Of a stretch of DNA of 33,832 nt, positions 32,354 to 33,832 are shown piece after piece; position 1 is the first letter of the stretch; each line of letters opens with the position of its first letter. The notes under the pieces are model-generated. The model worked only from the letters and a program-made list of their open reading frames with translations. It was not told the DNA's origin and searched no databases. This stretch comes from an uncultured Eubacteriales bacterium (GTDB lineage: Bacteria > Bacillota > Clostridia > Oscillospirales > Oscillospiraceae), in the NCBI GenBank assembly GCA_900546485.1, contig URDK01000025.1:1-33832 (forward strand), given 5' to 3'. The position numbers were made by a program, and so were the translations under genes.

Positions 32354-33491
32354 AAGGGATCGCTCCTTCCGTTTTAATGAAGCGGTAGGGCGCGAATATC
32401 TTCTTCGCGAGGTTGTAGGCGCTGGCCCACCGAGCGAACCCGAGCCACGAGTTGACCGCCTGGACGACCGCCGCCCGCGTGATCTTGCCTTCCCTCAACT
32501 TCCGAACCATCGCTTTAATACGCCGCTTCTCCCGTCGCTTGGACTCGGTGCGGAGCATTAAGTGGGTGGCTTTGATTTTGAAGCCGTAGGCGTTCACGCC
32601 CTGCCGCATATAGAAAACCTTTGTCTTTTTGTTGGTGTCAAGGTGTAACCTCACGCGGAGGAACTCCTTGATCTTCGCCAGCCACTCCCGGGCGATCTCC
32701 TTGCTCGGTGCAATAATGACAATGTCGTCCATGTACCGGGTATAGAGCTTCGCGCCGAGGAAGCGGACGCAAAATTGATCGAGCTCGTTGAGGTAGATGT
32801 TCGCGAAGTCCTGGGAGCTGACATTCCCGAGTGGGATGCCTCTCTCGCCCTCCGGCGAGCTGTCAATCACTTTGCAAAGAAGCCGGTAAAACCGAAGGAG
32901 ATCCCCGTACATGTCGGGGCGCTTCTTCTTGAGCTTCTTGAACCGCTTCGCAAGAATTTTCTTGAGCAGGTCGCGGTCGATGGAGTAGAAGAACTTCCGG
33001 GCGTCGATCTTGATGACGGCCACGTCGTCGCCCCATTTCATACGGGCGACCCTCATGTCGTGCTGCACTTTGAAGGCGGCGCGGATCGGGCCTCTCCCGT
33101 ACTGGCAAGCAAACGAGCCATTGATGAACACGGGCCGGAACATGTTTTGCAGCTCCTCGTGGATGACGAGCTGCACCACCTTGTCGCGGAGCTTCGGGAT
33201 GGAGAGGTCTCTCCGCTTCGGCTCCGTGATGACGGTGAAGTGATACGGGCCCGGCGTGTACTTTGAGCTCTTGAGCTCGCGCCAGAGGTCGACGTTGTTC
33301 TTCTCCCGGAAAAGATCGTACTTGACGGCCTCCCGGGTGTACTTTCTTTGCCCTCTTAGGGCTTGCTTGTAGCCGACCTTTATCCTCTCGTAGCCGACCG
33401 CCTCCTCATAGGTGGCAAGCGGCATGATAGGTGGGATCGGCGGGTGTTTAATGTTCTGCGCGGTTTTAATAAATAAGGGGAATTTCGTCAT
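32268..33491 (-). CDS. DGR reverse transcriptase
   Basis: A 407-aa reverse transcriptase that would copy the TR RNA into mutated cDNA. Motif 3 has the catalytic KIDARKFFYS (Asp163), motif 4 reads GIPLGNVSSQ (residues 218-227), the LGxxxSQ typical of DGR RTs instead of the QGxxxSP of group II introns, and motif 5 is YMDD (253-256). Fingers-type segments lie at about 80-130 (HEELQNMFRPVFINGSFACQ). There is no maturase or HNH domain. The start at 33491 has GGAAAGGA before it; Met23 is an alternative. Its 3' end overlaps the target gene by 86 nt, which contains the target's ribosome binding site. Length fits bacterial DGR RTs. No Avd gene lies beside it in the window. Confidence 0.95.
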   Translation of the reverse strand: MTKFPLFIKTAQNIKHPPIPPIMPLATYEEAVGYERIKVGYKQALRGQRKYTREAVKYDLFREKNNVDLWRELKSSKYTPGPYHFTVITEPKRRDLSIPKLRDKVVQLVIHEELQNMFRPVFINGSFACQYGRGPIRAAFKVQHDMRVARMKWGDDVAVIKIDARKFFYSIDRDLLKKILAKRFKKLKKKRPDMYGDLLRFYRLLCKVIDSSPEGERGIPLGNVSSQDFANIYLNELDQFCVRFLGAKLYTRYMDDIVIIAPSKEIAREWLAKIKEFLRVRLHLDTNKKTKVFYMRQGVNAYGFKIKATHLMLRTESKRREKRRIKAMVRKLREGKITRAAVVQAVNSWLGFARWASAYNLAKKIFAPYRFIKTEGAIPYGAISRNRQARRLLQQRRNPQAAHKAVA

Positions 33492-33711
33492 CGTGGCATC
33501 CTTTCCTTTTCAGAAACGGCTTGGCACCTATGACGCGGGTTTATACCCACATTGTAGACTTGCCCCGGCCTCCCAATACGAGAGGGCGAGCCGGAGGTTC
33601 GTCACTGTTTTTACGCCGTCAGAGACAAGGCGAAGGATTACCTCTCCCTTGAAGTATAACAAGGACACGCACTCGAAGCCGTAGCCGCGAATGACGTAAT
33701 AACCTACAAGG
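33492..33711 (-). other. TR-RT spacer, possible structured part of the TR RNA
   Basis: These 220 bp follow the TR and precede the RT. In the Bordetella phage DGR the corresponding spacer RNA is needed for cDNA priming. Small inverted repeats are present (for example GGGT...ACCC near 33538-33551 and a CCGGC/GCCGG pair near 33569-33602). A 76-codon frame from a TTG runs through it and into the TR, but has no recognisable domain. Interpretation as functional RNA is inference. Confidence 0.45.
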
Positions 33712-33806
33712 CGGGGCGGAAACCGAGGTTCGCGTTCCGATTGGACGAGTCGTTCCAATTCCAGTTGCGGGCCGAATTGTACCCACGGTTCGCGCGGTTC
33801 GACGCC
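33712..33806 (-). repeat. DGR template repeat (TR)
   Basis: A 95-bp non-mutated template for the VR at 31684-31778. Its coding strand has 20 adenines in 11 codons of the VR frame (nine AAC/AAT, one TAC, one GAC); 13 of these 20 are changed in the VR. The TR lies 220 bp before the RT gene, on the same strand. Read in the VR frame it encodes an Asn-rich peptide (ASNRANRGYNSARNWNWN...) ending LGFRPAL and then TAG. The window ends 26 bp further on. Confidence 0.97.
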
Positions 33807-33832
33807 ATACAGAGATAACCCTAAGTAGGTGC

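Noticed and set aside
30722..32377. 551-codon plus-strand frame opposite the DGR target
   Set aside because: Antisense shadow; the TR/VR match and domain structure support the minus strand only.
32268..33491. Group II intron or retron reverse transcriptase
   Set aside because: Motif LGNVSSQ is the DGR type, there is no maturase or HNH region, and the adjoining TR/VR pair explains the RT.
33528..33758. 76-codon frame from a TTG running out of the TR and through the TR-RT spacer
   Set aside because: No ribosome binding site, rare start, overlaps the TR in a different frame from the VR, and no recognisable domain; better seen as non-coding TR RNA.
1..33832. CRISPR arrays, insertion-sequence transposases, rRNA genes, riboswitches
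   Set aside because: Looked for regularly spaced repeats, transposase-like proteins and conserved RNA cores; none seen.

Overview
This 33.8 kb, GC-rich window looks like the chromosome of a spore-forming Clostridia, probably an Oscillospiraceae-type gut Firmicute. The evidence is a Spo0A gene at the left edge, strong AGGAGG-type ribosome binding sites, a Firmicute-style recA/recX/rimO/pgsA/prmC/DUF1385 block, a YozG-like/DUF2975 regulatory unit and a tRNA-Leu with encoded CCA. The family placement is inferred from gene content only.

Layout. 1-745: 5' part of spo0A (minus), whose receiver domain lacks the usual phosphoacceptor aspartate. 1022-3596: three overlapping envelope genes (DUF3810 metallopeptidase-like, YesL/DUF624, SGNH lipoprotein). 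3653-10881: a long minus-strand run starting with a two-component system, then DUF1385, prmC, recA, recX, rimO and pgsA, mostly with 4-8 nt overlaps. 11037-13951 (plus): a phosphopantetheinyl transferase, tRNA-Leu(CAA), an AT-richer Nudix gene, and a pair made of a membrane protein and a three-domain transthyretin-like protein. 13999-16214 (minus): a bcp/PrxQ - Nudix - AlkZ-like operon with a good promoter. 16324-21817 (minus): an ABC exporter, two paralogous lipoproteins, and an HTH regulator lying between two DUF2975-type membrane proteins. 21977-24664 (plus): a hypothetical protein, pyrimidine-nucleoside phosphorylase and an MBL-fold hydrolase. 24733-29950 (minus): a catabolic cluster (GntP-type permease, Old-Yellow-Enzyme/dienoyl-CoA-reductase-like protein, SDR, zinc alcohol dehydrogenase) whose permease seems to have lost its N-terminus.

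30154-33806 holds the most interesting element: a diversity-generating retroelement (DGR) in a phage-tail-like setting. A reverse transcriptase with a YMDD box and the DGR-type LGxxxSQ motif is preceded by a 95-bp template repeat (TR, 33712-33806). It is followed by a 618-aa target protein carrying a matching 95-bp variable repeat (VR, 31684-31778). TR and VR differ at 13 positions, and every one is an adenine in the TR coding strand. This is the fingerprint of adenine-specific mutagenic retrohoming. The VR lies about one third of the way into the target gene, at the end of an N-terminal C-type-lectin-like region, and is followed by three Ig/cadherin-like repeats and a phage-tail-like C-terminal domain. 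Two small phage-type genes follow with ATGA overlaps. No Avd accessory gene is visible, but the window ends 26 bp beyond the TR.

The DGR/phage module abuts the truncated permease gene. This suggests the mobile segment was inserted, or a larger prophage partly deleted, at about 29950-30150.
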